A stretch of DNA of 60,000 nt from NCBI RefSeq assembly GCF_963678635.1, contig NC_087065.1, forward strand, positions 25,007,254 through 25,067,253. The letters are read 5' to 3'. The DNA comes from Symsagittifera roscoffensis. Its lineage: Eukaryota > Xenacoelomorpha > Acoela > Convolutidae. Shown one piece after another: positions 11,498 to 22,700 of this stretch. Position 1 is the stretch's first letter, and the number at the start of each line of letters is the position of its first letter. The notes under the pieces are model-generated. The model saw only the letters and a program-made list of their open reading frames with translations, made no database searches and was not told the DNA's origin. The position numbers were made by a program, and so were the translations under genes.

Positions 11498-11677
11498 AAG
11501 GCAGTGAGATGTAGTACGATGCCATTTGTGAACACGTAGTGAGTTGAGGTGGAGTAGATAAATTTCAATTTCTTATGCAATTTGTAAGATTGATTACAGA
11601 AAACTGGATAACTACTTGACGATAACCCGGTGTTATGCGATCAATAGGGACATTGATGGAGACTTGTCCGGGGAGTA
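11498..11677 (+). mobile_element. 3' end of the internal region of element 3, including its polypurine tract
   Basis: This is a 180-bp remnant between the LTR of element 1 and the plus-oriented LTR of element 3. It ends in TTGTCCGGGGAGTA directly before the LTR start TGTGCC. That matches the GAGTCCGGGGAGTA preceding the 3' LTR of element 2, so it is the plus-strand priming site. No ORF is visible. The rest of element 3 would lie left of element 1, outside the window. Confidence 0.7.
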
Positions 11678-12341
11678 TGTGCCATTCTGCCAGATGACAC
11701 AGCACAACCTTCCGGCGACGTAAAAAAGAATGACTAAGGGCCTTATGAACAAAAAAGTGTTGCGAAGGAGGGTCAGAATGTTCTGGAATTTTTAATTTTA
11801 AAATTTCGATTGAAGAGTGAACATTTCTGAGAAATAGAAAAAAGACGGCCATTTTGAATAAAAAAGACGAGGACACAACGACGCCATATATTGTGAAGAA
11901 CAGTCGTACCAGGGACAGGAGAATCACGAAGCCTCTTATCGTGGCAATAACACACGATAAGAACCTTAGCGACGGAAATTTGTGGAGAAGGAGGCTTCAG
12001 TGGGGGAAGAAATATACCACGGGACCCTCCCGGGACACGAAAAATAAGAGATAAGAGCGTTATCTCAAGAATATTACGGGAGCGGAGGCTTGGTCCCCCA
12101 GAGACTATCTATGTGAAGGGACTGTATAGACTGACTGTATAGCTGCTATAATGTCATAGATCTTAATTAACACCGTTATTGTTTAATATTCCAGAGTATG
12201 AGTAGCTAGAAAGAGGAAAGGGTCAATCCATCTCCAATGGATTTAATATAGAACTGTCACACAAAAACATATTAAAATAGGTTGTTTGAGCCGTGTTTTT
12301 AATGACAATCACGTAGTCTGAGGATCCGAGACTCAGCTATG
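11678..12341 (+). repeat. 3' LTR of element 3, first part (interrupted by element 2)
   Basis: It starts TGTGCCATTCTGCC after a polypurine tract and aligns with the element 1 LTR (TGTGACATTCGACC). At its right end, GACTCAGCTATG corresponds to an internal position of the element 1 LTR. The sequence then switches abruptly to the 5' LTR of element 2. The missing 220 bp reappear at 35306-35525. Confidence 0.85.
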
Positions 12342-13226
12342 TGTGCCAGTCGGTCATATTTGGAAGTTTGACCTTGAGAAGAGCAGAAAATACTTGATTT
12401 TGAAGTGAAATTTAATTTTTCAAAATTTCGAATGGAACATGTCATGCACGATTTTCTCGCGATAACTGAAAATCAGAAAAAGAAATGAGAACAATTTTAG
12501 AACAATTGCGGGAAAGTTGTCAGATAAAAACGAGTGGGAAATTGCTATTCGCAATTTCCATCATAGTGAACAAGAGTAGAGCTGTCCTATCTGAAATAGA
12601 AGACAGAGTATTCCCGAGAGAGCAATTATTCGAACTGGACCAGAGTGAACCTTCGACGGAAAGGTGGACAGCTTGAGGGTCCCAATGGTCCACATAAAAC
12701 TTCGTTCTTGAGTTCAAACTTACCCTTACCATTAAAACTGATAAACATTGAACTTATCTAGTTACTTTAGTTAATTCTAGAGTAGCTCACCCATTTAATT
12801 ACTTCCTGTGCTTGAGCGCATCAACATGTGAGTCCTTAATTTAAATTTCTAGAGTGTGTTTTGTGATTGTTATGTTGAGGTAAGGCGAGTTTTAGGTTGA
12901 TCCATCTGAAATGGATCAAAGTTCCACTGTCTAATAAAAAGTAACTTAACGGATTGTTCCAACCCGGTTTTTAACGGCGTTCATGTATTTTGGGTATCTA
13001 GAGACCTAAGTATGGGGACGTTTCTAATTCTAGAGTGGGGGGATATTTTAGTAGTAGCCTTTAAGCTGTAACGGGTCGTAGTCTCATGTTACAAGCGAAC
13101 CGAACTGGCTCCGACCGTTCTTGAGGTGGAAAAACACAAGAGATAGTGTCCCTGACCCTTGAGCCAGTGGTTGTAGGGCCTATTTTTCTTGAGCCTCATG
13201 TGTGACTGTAGTAGACGAATGTTACA
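12342..13226 (+). repeat. 5' LTR of element 2
   Basis: It begins TGTGCCAGTCGG and ends GACGAATGTTACA, and is repeated with no visible difference at 34421-35305 (offset 22079). It contains a stem-loop at 12897-12919 followed by a polyadenylation signal AATAAA at 12933-12938, which suggests the R region lies near there. A 63-codon ORF inside it is probably incidental. Confidence 0.95.
12897..12919 (+). promoter_or_regulatory. Conserved stem-loop in LTR, upstream of the poly(A) signal
   Basis: TTGATCCAT and ATGGATCAA form a 9-bp perfect stem with a 5-nt loop. The older LTR has AATCCAT/ATGGATT at 12225-12243, in which the closing pair has changed from G-C to A-T. The element 1 LTR keeps TCCAT/ATGGA at 10900-10914. 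The same hairpin recurs in the 3' LTR of element 2 at 34976-34998. Confidence 0.6.
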
Positions 13227-13237
13227 TAGTGTTTTTA

Positions 13238-13252
13238 TGGCGCTCCTGGGTG
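13238..13252 (+). promoter_or_regulatory. Primer-binding site of element 2
   Basis: TGGCGCTCCTGGGTG lies 11 nt after the 5' LTR and is identical to the site in element 1, while surrounding leader sequence differs. In many elements the site lies within about 5 nt of the LTR, so this gap is somewhat long. Confidence 0.7.
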
Positions 13253-13723
13253 TTTACGACATCAAGACTACGGAGTCGAACCCACTTGAGACAGCTTCGG
13301 GCTGAATGCCCATTCTAGAGTACCGGCGGTACGGTTCGACAGGAACGTGCAAACCTTCCGGTTGTACCGTGATAGCTTTTTAAGAAAACTCGAGAAAATT
13401 TCCTGGTACGCTCTCCGAACGAGGCTTAGCTAACCGAGTAAAGGGGGGCAACTAGGGGGACAAAAACACGAGCAAAAAGACAAAAAGCAAAACAAAAACC
13501 AAAAAAGAATAGAAAAAGGAACAAAAACCATAAAACGAAAAAAGACAGTGACTTTGACACCAGATTAGTTGGATCAAACCTTTATATTAATTAAATAGTA
13601 TACCCATACTGTTTTACAAGTTCGATCGTTTCGATCAACCTAGCAATTTAAACCAGTAAACTGAATAAAGTGCCCGAAGTGGGGCGTTGTCAAGGGTTTT
13701 CAGATAGCTTGGAACTTAGCTGG

Positions 13724-13912
13724 ACCAATAGGAGACTTGACTGGAAGAGGTGACCAGCCGAGTGGGAAAGTGGTTCAGGGACACTTGAGCTGAACCAATA
13801 GGAGACTTGACTGGAAGAGGTGACCAGCCGAGTGGGAAAGTGGTTCAGGGACACTTGGCTGAACCAATAGGAGACTGGACTGGAACAGGTGACCAGTCGA
13901 GTGGGAAAGCAG
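13724..13912 (+). repeat. 70-bp tandem repeat, about 2.7 copies
   Basis: Units start at 13724, 13794 and 13863, each with ACCAATAGGAGACT and GGTGACCAG. The first two are nearly identical and the third is shorter and diverged. Confidence 0.9.
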
Positions 13913-14756
13913 CCAAGAAGGATTTGGCAATTCTCGAGTTCTCAAGATTGGGCAGAACGGGTATCGTTAGAATCCACATTACATTATAGGAGATAAGTGT
14001 AAAATTGGATAAGCGAAATCCCCCAGTTTTGAGGAACGTTTTTACTTGAGCAGGCCTGGAAACAGGTCTACGGTTTTCTCTTGAGAGGTTTAGCACCCGG
14101 CGCTTAAAGTAATTTTTAGGCTTAAGAAGGGGGGCTAGAAAGGGGGGAGGTTAGAAGGGGGACTGGTTAAGTTAGAGGTTGGCGGTTGTAAATTGTAAAA
14201 AGGGGGAAATTAGAGTAACTAATTAGTCGACATCGTTGACTTAGTTACATTAGAAATTAACACGCGTTGGTAATATTAGGTGGAGATCCAAAATCCAACT
14301 CGAGTTAAGGCTGGTACGCTGGTTGGTTTGGTAGGGGGGACCGGATATAGACAGCTTTTGTGATACCCCATAAGATCACTAGTGGGGGGAGGAAAACGCG
14401 TGGCAATTAGGTACCAGACAATTTTTTTTAGACGAAAGGTAGACATTGGTCACCTTTAAATTTTAGGTGGGCTCATTTTTCTGTTTTTATTATTTTTCTT
14501 ACTTAAAATTTTTGTTGCATTTGATTGAGGATTTGTGTTTGGTTTTATACGAACAGGTGATCACAAGATACCTGCGCACCTACATTGAAATAGAAACAAC
14601 CAAAAAGAACAGGGGGGTCAGCATTTGGCTTTTAAGAGAGGGTTTTTGGGAAAATTTTACTAGAGCTTGAGTGGTGGTACAAGGTACGGTGGTTCAAGAA
14701 GACCCTACAACGAGGAAGACACTCCGTGACGAGTATTGGGACAAGACCGAAGAAGT

Positions 14757-15520
14757 CTTGGGACAGGGTCTTGGGACAGTGGTCTTGGGACAGGGTCTTG
14801 GGACAGTGGTCTTGGGACAGTGGTCTTGGGACAGGGTCTTGGGACAGTGGTCTTGGGACAGTGGTCTTGGGACAGGGTCTTGGGACAGGGTCTTGGGACA
14901 GTGGTCTTGGGACAGGGTCTTGGGACAGTGGTCTTGGGACAGTGGTCTTGGGACAGGGTCTTGGGACAGGGTCTTGGGACAGGGTCTTGGGACAGTGGTC
15001 TTGGGACAGGGTCTTGGGACAGGGTCTTGGGACAGTGGTCTTGGGACAGGGTCTTGGGACACTAGTCTTGGGACACTAGTCTTGGGACACCAGCCTTGGG
15101 ACACTGGTCTTGGGACACTACCCTTGGGACACTAGTCTTGGGACACTAGTCTTGGGATACCAGTCTTGGGACACTACCCTTGGGACACTAGTCTTGGGAC
15201 ACTAGTCTTGGGATACCAGCCTTGAGACACTGGTCTTGGGACACTGCCCTTGGGACACTAGTCTTGGGACACTAGCCTTGGGACACTAGTCTTGGGACAG
15301 TAGTCTTGGGACACTGGTCTTGGGACACTACCCTTGGGACAGTAGTCTTGGGACACTAGCCTTGGGACACTAGCCTTGGGACGGTAGTCTTGGGACACTA
15401 GCCTTGGGACACTGGTCTTGGGACAGTAGTCTTGGGACACTAGTCTTGGAACAGTGGTCTTGGTACAAGGGTCTTAGGACACTAACGGAGAGTACTGTGA
15501 TAGTGACGAATAGTCTTGGG
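14757..15520 (+). repeat. Minisatellite of 13/14-bp CTTGGGACAGTGGT units in the leader
   Basis: About 50 head-to-tail units are present. The left half mixes CTTGGGACAGGGT (13 bp) and CTTGGGACAGTGGT (14 bp). The right half (from about 15058) is dominated by CTTGGGACACTAGT and CTTGGGACACTAGCC-type variants. Because 13- and 14-bp units alternate, reading frame drifts along the array. Both strands are nearly free of stops in several frames, giving apparent LGTGSWD-type peptides that are unlikely to be real proteins. Confidence 0.95.
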
Positions 15521-15762
15521 ACGGTATAGAAATTGAAGTCAAATTACAACAAGTGCGTTTTAAGACAGAATAAGACAAATCGAAATAGGTAGGGTTAAGA
15601 CCAAATTAAGGAAAATTTTTCGGAGGTTTTAGAAAGAGAATTGGATAAGGTTTTTAACACGTTGTACAGAATTTGTTACCACAAAAAAATATTTTTTTTA
15701 CCCTTAGAATAGAATCGTGTATATAATAAAATTGTAAATAAAAGCAGTTGTAAATAGAAATA

Positions 15763-16758
15763 ATGAGGCGGAGTAGGGTACCGGTGCTCGAAAAAAGGTC
15801 AAGTGGATCAAACACGAAATATAATTCATCGCTGCGCGGAACGACATCAACGGGCCCAAAGATAACGAAGACGAACTTTTCAGTTAACATGGTCAGCACA
15901 AGGAGTACAGCGGAGAACAGGGCGAAAGAGGACACGGAAGGGGAGCGAGTAGAACCCACCATCGAGATTGATCTAGAGACACCCGATCAAAGTGTGGATG
16001 AAACAGGGAAGATGGCGACAGAGTCAACTCCAATGCCCAATGCAGAGGAACCGAACCAGAAACCCATAGAGTTCTCACCGATAGATGACGCGGAAGATGC
16101 AATAGGCAACACCGAAGAAACGGTGAAAGAAGACTCTCAAGTAAAGAGGACATCTTTTACGGAAAAATTGGGAATAATGTTCGGAATAAAAACGAAAGAA
16201 AACGTGACTGAAGAACCAAAAGCAGAAAGAGCACGAACATTTGGTACAGTGAGCACGAAAACGACAGAAACTGGCCAGAATGAGGAACAAGCTAAAGCAG
16301 AGGCTACGGCCGAAGAGAAACCCACAGCTGACCATGAAGAGACTACCATTGAGCTGGGCGACTTGTTGGCGAAATTAAATCAGATCGACAAAAGACTTAA
16401 GAACAGTGAAGAAGACAGAGAGGTGATAAAAAAGGAGATAAGATACAACAAGCACGAGTATCTAGACAGTTATTTTAACCTAGCTAAGGCAACAGAGGAG
16501 AGACTCAAGGAAATGTCAGATAAGGTAGAAGCCACCAATGAAGAACGAGAAAAGAACATCAAAACAGACATGCAACAGTTGAAGAACCGATATGATGATG
16601 TGAACAGCCAATTAGGGAGCCTGGAAAGGAGAATGGACACAATGAGCAAGAGTCAAGCCGAGAGTTCGTGTGCAATACAGGCGAAGTTGGATGCAATCTT
16701 GAGGTTCTACTCCACAAGAAAGACCGGCAGCGGATCGTACGCAAAGCACCAGAGTTGA
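15763..16758 (+). CDS. N-terminal Gag of element 2 (coiled-coil part)
   Basis: The ORF encodes 331 residues. It is acidic and low-complexity up to about residue 190, then strongly helical and charged (about 200-310, coiled-coil-like). It matches the N-terminal part of the element 1 Gag: MVSTRS here against MVETRS there, and a QLGSLERRMDTM helix against SLGSLDTKIDAM. In element 1 the frame runs on into capsid. Here the matching continuation (TRVDFVEPQRNKR) lies in the +1 frame, open from 16703, so the two frames overlap by 56 nt (16703-16758). Either a +1 shift occurs during translation or this copy has an indel. The upstream start at 15763 was chosen as the first ATG; an internal Met at 15890 is the alternative. 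Confidence 0.8.
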   Translation: MRRSRVPVLEKRSSGSNTKYNSSLRGTTSTGPKITKTNFSVNMVSTRSTAENRAKEDTEGERVEPTIEIDLETPDQSVDETGKMATESTPMPNAEEPNQKPIEFSPIDDAEDAIGNTEETVKEDSQVKRTSFTEKLGIMFGIKTKENVTEEPKAERARTFGTVSTKTTETGQNEEQAKAEATAEEKPTADHEETTIELGDLLAKLNQIDKRLKNSEEDREVIKKEIRYNKHEYLDSYFNLAKATEERLKEMSDKVEATNEEREKNIKTDMQQLKNRYDDVNSQLGSLERRMDTMSKSQAESSCAIQAKLDAILRFYSTRKTGSGSYAKHQS

Positions 16759-19700
16759 CTTTGTAGAACCACAAAGGAACAAACGGCAATCGACACCGTT
16801 GCCCTTAACCAGGGATGCGATAAGCATAGCACCAACAGCTGCGAAAACAATAATGAAGAATGGAACGTCGAATACAACGACTGCTCCGGGAGATTCAACA
16901 GCTAACAGCAACACAGGACCGGATGCTATGACATGGGCCAGCACTTGGGAGATGATGAACAGGACTCTAGAGGCCTTCGCCACGAGGAACACTGACTCGA
17001 GCGACAGGAGAGAGGGAAAATCAAGAAAGACATTCAAGAAGCCAAAAGAATTCAAGGACGACTCCGATGGATGCATTGACACTTGGGTGGAAGTGATGAG
17101 ATTACATCTAGAACAAGACAACTTGAGTGACGAAAGACAAGCATGTACAGCCATACTGAGCAACTTGGAAGGAACGGCATTAAAATGCGTGGTCGCAAAG
17201 AAGGAGGAAGAACGCGACACCGCGGACAAGATCTTCGAGATATTGCTGAATCGATTCGGGTCAGGCATGAAGGGTCACCAAGCGATGATGCGATTTGAAA
17301 AGAGAAGGCAGAGGGACGACGAGTCAATAGATCGGTTCCTAGATGACCTCGAGAGCTTGAGAAGGAGGAGTGACCCAGAGGAGTCGACAAACAGACGGAA
17401 CTTTAGCATTGCCTCGAAGTTCATCGATGGGGTGAAAAGTGATGACTTAAGGACAATGTTAGCAACATACTACACATTGTCGAAGGACAGCGCACCCACC
17501 CCAGAAGAAATGAGACAGAAATCAAGAGAATACATGCTGATGAAACCTAAGAAGTACTCATATTCCGAAAACAGGAACACGCAAGGGGGAAGCCAACCCC
17601 AAAGGTCATCATGGTACAAACCTAGAGATGATATGGACAAGCGCAGATCATGCGCGAACTGCGGGTCAGCGGATCATCATGTGGCTGACTGCACAACGTA
17701 CAAACAAGGCATGAAGAGCCTAGGTTATGCACCGGATGAAGAGGATATGAGTCAGATGGAGGAACACGAGTACTATAATGGCTTGATCATCAAGATAGGC
17801 GCCAGATGCTTCTTCTGTAACCAGGAGGGGCACTTCAGAATGGATTGTCCCTTGTTCTGGGAAGCGGTCAAGGACCAGAATCACCCCAAACATAAGTTGG
17901 CATTAGCGGCGGTGCAGAATCAGCGGAACAGACAAAACGAGTTTGAATCTAGGAACTTGGGGGCACCAAACACCGAATTGCCGACGAAGACAGTGAAAGC
18001 TGTTACACATGTTAGCGGTGCGTTAGAGTCCGCGGCCGGAAGCTCTCTAGAGATAAATTATGAGAAAGCGGCGACGGAAGCAATTGCCAAAGTGAAACAA
18101 GATCTGGCTGCGAAAGAAATAGAGCAACGACTAAAGTTGGAGATCGAAAGACAGAATTTTAACGGAGCATTAACCGGATCGAACTCAATACCAGAGGCTA
18201 GAACGGGCTCAATGAAGACCGGGAATTGTAACACCGTGAAAATGGTGACAGGCAAACCTTTTGGAATATCGAAAATCGGAGCAAGAATAATGTCGATAAT
18301 CACAGTGGGCGGACACGAGGTAACCAGAAACTTGAGCGAGCCGAGCGACCAGACGATAATGCACATTGACGTGTATGCAGACTACTTGAGTGGAATAAGT
18401 CCACAAACGACTTCTAAAGCGCTCAGGGCACTACTCACGAGAGGGGGCAGCAAATCGGTACGTGTTGATAATAGGTACACTGAAGCTTATGGTCCACACG
18501 AGGTCATGCTAAATATAGATGGAATCAACATCTATACCAAGACGATGATAACATGCGACGAAGACCTAATTGGACAAATCTATGTAGGGAAAGAAGAGTT
18601 GAAAGTAAGATCGATCGGACACTGTGCCATGCTTGAAGAAGATGCAATGCACATCGGGACGGAAGCAGACGTGACAGGGCACGTGCTAGACATAAATGGC
18701 AAAAAGACTCAGTTGCGTGGATTACTTGACACGGGAGCAGTCTTGAGCGTCATACCAATCGAAACATGGGAAAAGATGGGCTTTGACAAAGGTGACTTGA
18801 TAGACTCGAGAATACGGCTGTCAGCTGCAAACAAAGGGGCCCTACGGGTGCTGGGCAGGACGCCGATAATAGCCCTCAATTTGGGGGAACGTAACCTGTG
18901 GATGAGCTTCATCGTGGTAGAAAACCTAGATGAATCTGACCAATTCATTTTGGGCAGAGACTTCATCAGGAATTTCGACGTAACGATTGATCTAAATAAT
19001 GCGATGTTCAGGATACGGAACCCGGATAGGAGGTACGCAATCAAACCGGTAAATTTAATAATGGCGAATGAAAACAAAGCACCGGTATTCTTGAGTAGGA
19101 GAGTGAGGTTAAAAGCTAATGAAGCGGCAATCGTAAGCTTGAGGATGAAAAATTATAATGAACTAAGTGACAACAAGCAAGTGTGTATAGTTCCGAATCC
19201 CAATAGTCAAAGCGCTGCTGTTTTAGGAAGATCATTTTCGATAACGAAGAGCGGCCTCTGCGTCAGTGTCTTGTTGAATACCCTTGATATACCAATCACG
19301 ATACAGAGAGGGAGGAAGCTGGGATATGCTTTACCAGTTAAAACTCGATACGAAACAATTGAAAACTCAAAACAAAATGAAGTTGTTGATTGTCCTAATC
19401 ACAGGGACAAAATTTGTATCTTGAGACGATTGCAGAGAATAAAAGATTCTTCAAGTCTTATCAAATCACTTAAGTCAGAAACGGACGATGGGCTTTCGAG
19501 CTGTTCGAACTTTCCAGAGCGACCCACACTAGATGAAATGCAAACTGATAAACCGGTTCTGCCGGAGATTGAACATTTAAGGGGCAAACTGAAAGATGAA
19601 CAGCTCGAAGCTATCAAGGACGTACTAGAGCGAAACGAGGAGGTCTTTTCAAGGCATAAGGCGGATATCGGGTGTTGTAATTTTGTTGAACATGAAATTG

Positions 19701-22700
19701 AACTTGAGGAAAACGCGGTACCACACAGGGAGGGGGCGAGGCGCATGACCCCACACAAATCGGACGCGTGTAGAAAAGAAATCGAAACGTTACTAGAGTA
19801 TGACATGATAGAACCATCCAAGTCACCGTGGGCGTGTGGAGTAGTGATGGCCAAAAAGAAAGGCGACCAGTTAAGGTTTTGTTGTGACTTTCGATACCTG
19901 AACTCCGTCACGGTGAAGGATGCCTATCCCATACCTAGAATTGATGAGAGCCTCTCGAAGTTAGGTGATGCGAAATTTTTTACGACTCTTGATTTAGGCT
20001 CGGCCTTTTGGCAGGTACCATTAAGGAAGCAAGACAGGGACAAGACAGGGTTCGCCTGCGAGTTGGGTCTGTTTCAATGGAAACGGATACCGTTTGGACT
20101 CTGCAATGCAACAGCCACGTTTCAGCGGCTGATGGCACACGCGTTGATAGGCGTGACGAAGAAGTACGGCAACCTGGTAATGTGCTATGTGGACGACGTG
20201 GTAATAGCAACGCCGACACTAGAAGACCACATCGAGAGGCTTGACGAGGTGTTCGCGTGCATGAAAAGATCGGGGCTGAAGTGTAAACCATCAAAGTGCG
20301 AGATACTCAAGGACTCGATTAAATACTTGGGAAGGATGGTAGATAAGCACGGCATCAGACCTGATCCAGACGCCGTGGAAGCAGTCCTAACCTGGAAATC
20401 ACCGAAGACGGAGCACCAGCTGATGAGCTTCCTGGGTTTCGCCAACTATTATAGAGAATTCATCAAGGGCTATGCGGACAAGGTATACCCGATGCAACAA
20501 CTAATGAGACATAAGGGCAAGAAGTTCACGTGGAACAACGCGGCAGAAGAGTCATTCCAGAGAATAAAGAAAGAGCTATGTGAGGCACCAGTACTGGGTA
20601 TGCCGACAGAGAAGGGGATGTACGTGCTAGACACGGACGCGTCAGTAGTCGCCATTTCTGGGATTCTCCATCAAGAACAAGAATGGAATGGGAAGACAGT
20701 CTTGAGACCAATAGCATACGGGAGCAAGGTCCTAAGTGACACAGAAATGAAGTACGGAGCACCGAAAGCAGAGATGTTCGCGGTGGTCACCTTTGTCGAA
20801 AAATACAGAGCATACCTAGGCAGTGAGCCCTTCAAGCTGCGAGTCGACAACCGAGCACTAAGCTGGCTGAAAACGTACTCAATGGACCAGAGCTATATTG
20901 GGAGGTGGATAGTTCGCTTGGATGGATACAACATGATAATCGAGCACAGAACACGAGATAAACATCAAAATGCTGACAGCTTGAGTAAGAAGACGGAGTT
21001 CTACGAGAGGCAAGAACAAAGAGAGGCGGACAGACCTGAGATCAAAGACGGCTTCTCCTTTATGGACAAGGAAACGTACGACAGTCTTCCACTCACGAGA
21101 TGGCTAGACAAATCAGGCAAACCGATTGAAGATCATCCCGAATTGCCGAAAGAGCCTCTTGAAAAGACCATCTTGAAGAGAAGCAGAGGGATTCCGGTAG
21201 GAATAATGCTCAAGTCCAAGATCGTGAGGGAAACACTCAAGGCAAAAGGTTATGATCTCATCCAGGTAGAGGAGGGGACGGTCCGAATAGATGAAGACTT
21301 AATGAGGTTGCTTGAGAAACTATCAGATGACAAGCCCGTGATCCAAGGGAAAGGTCAGGAGGCACCGGAACTAACCATACTTCGGAGAGAAGAAAAAGTG
21401 AACAATACTGACGTCTCAAAAGGAAGCATCACTGATAGCAAGGAAGTTGTGCGATCACTAGTTGAAAAAATCCCCGAGAAAATTCTGGAGCAAACAAAAG
21501 TCAGGGATAAGAAAGTGACATTCAGAGGAGAAATTGAACACATGGGATCAGATCAAGAGTCCGGGGAGTGGTCCAGATTCATGGAAGGAGAAGAAACCGG
21601 AGAAGGAAAATTGTCCGGGGAGCATAAAGAATGGGATGAAGACTCGGATGAGAGCAGTGAAGATCAAGACAGTCTATGCATGATACTGGCGGAAGAGAAG
21701 ATGAGACAGCACGACAGGGAACTACAGACAGATCCATCTTCAGGGACGTACAATCTGGAAATACAAGAGGTACGAGGTGGAGAAGAGCTCGAGAAAATAG
21801 CAGTTTCAAGAAAGCCGCTTAGGGAACTATCGTGCAACTCAAACGTGAGAACGAATCTGGTACCAGAGGACGACATGAAAATCGTGAAAAGGATAATATG
21901 TGTGAAACTGAGCGATGACATCCACAACCCTGGTGAGATGAATGGACAGATCATGGCGCTAAAGGAGCACGTTAAGGCGAGATATAGACTGTCTGACCTA
22001 ATAAGGGCCCAGAAGAATGACAAAATGACAAGTAACCTCTCCAAATGGATCCATTCTGGAGTCAAGGAGAAGGGGGAACTTGAGGAAGACAGCTACAAGA
22101 TCTTGAGCCAGTTCTACAAAGAAAAAAGAGACTTACTTTATCACACAGCGGAAGGGGTGGTAGCGTGCAAGAGAAGAGATGAGGAAAAGATAATACACAA
22201 ACACAACCTCATCATACTACCACAACTGTACCAAACGGAAGTGCTTTTCAGATCACACGACCAGATGGGCCATCAGGGGATAGATAAAGTACAACAAAGG
22301 ATACTTCACAGGTTTGACTGGCCGGGAATGAGAAAAGCTTGCGAGAGGTGGGTGAATGCCTGCCTAGCATGCCTTCAAGTAAAAGACCCAAGGAAGATGA
22401 AGTTTCCCCTCAAGTCTGTCGAGAGTTCGGAATTCAATGAAGTGGTGCAGATAGACCATCAGAAAATCTGCATGACGGAGTCGGGTTATAACCAAATACT
22501 AGTTATAATAGATCACTTCACCAAGTTGGCGGAAGCGGTTCCGTGCCAGACAGCCTCAGCAGAGGAGACATGTGATCACCTGATAACGCATTGGATATCG
22601 CGATATGGTTGTCCAATGACTTTCCAGTCAGACAACGGCAAGGCTTTTGTGGGGGACTTGACAAAAGAATTGATGAAGAGATCACACATTGCTCAAGCAC

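Larger units (their letters stand above)
13253..15762 (+). other. 5' leader of element 2 (no convincing gene)
   Basis: This 2.5-kb leader contains, in order, a G-run and A-rich tract (about 13440-13550), three copies of a 70-bp tandem repeat (13724-13912), G-rich AT-poor DNA, the 13/14-bp minisatellite (about 14757-15520), and an AT-rich stretch before the gag start. Short ORFs across the minisatellite are a by-product of the repeat, which is open in several frames on both strands. Confidence 0.75.

Noticed and set aside
12485-12676. 63-codon ORF, repeated at 34564-34755
   Set aside because: It lies inside the LTR of element 2 and is duplicated only because the LTR is; the related LTRs do not show it.
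14671-15135. Overlapping ORFs on both strands with LGTGSWD-type repeats
   Set aside because: They are translations of the 13/14-bp minisatellite in whichever frame lacks stops; no start context or independent coding signal.
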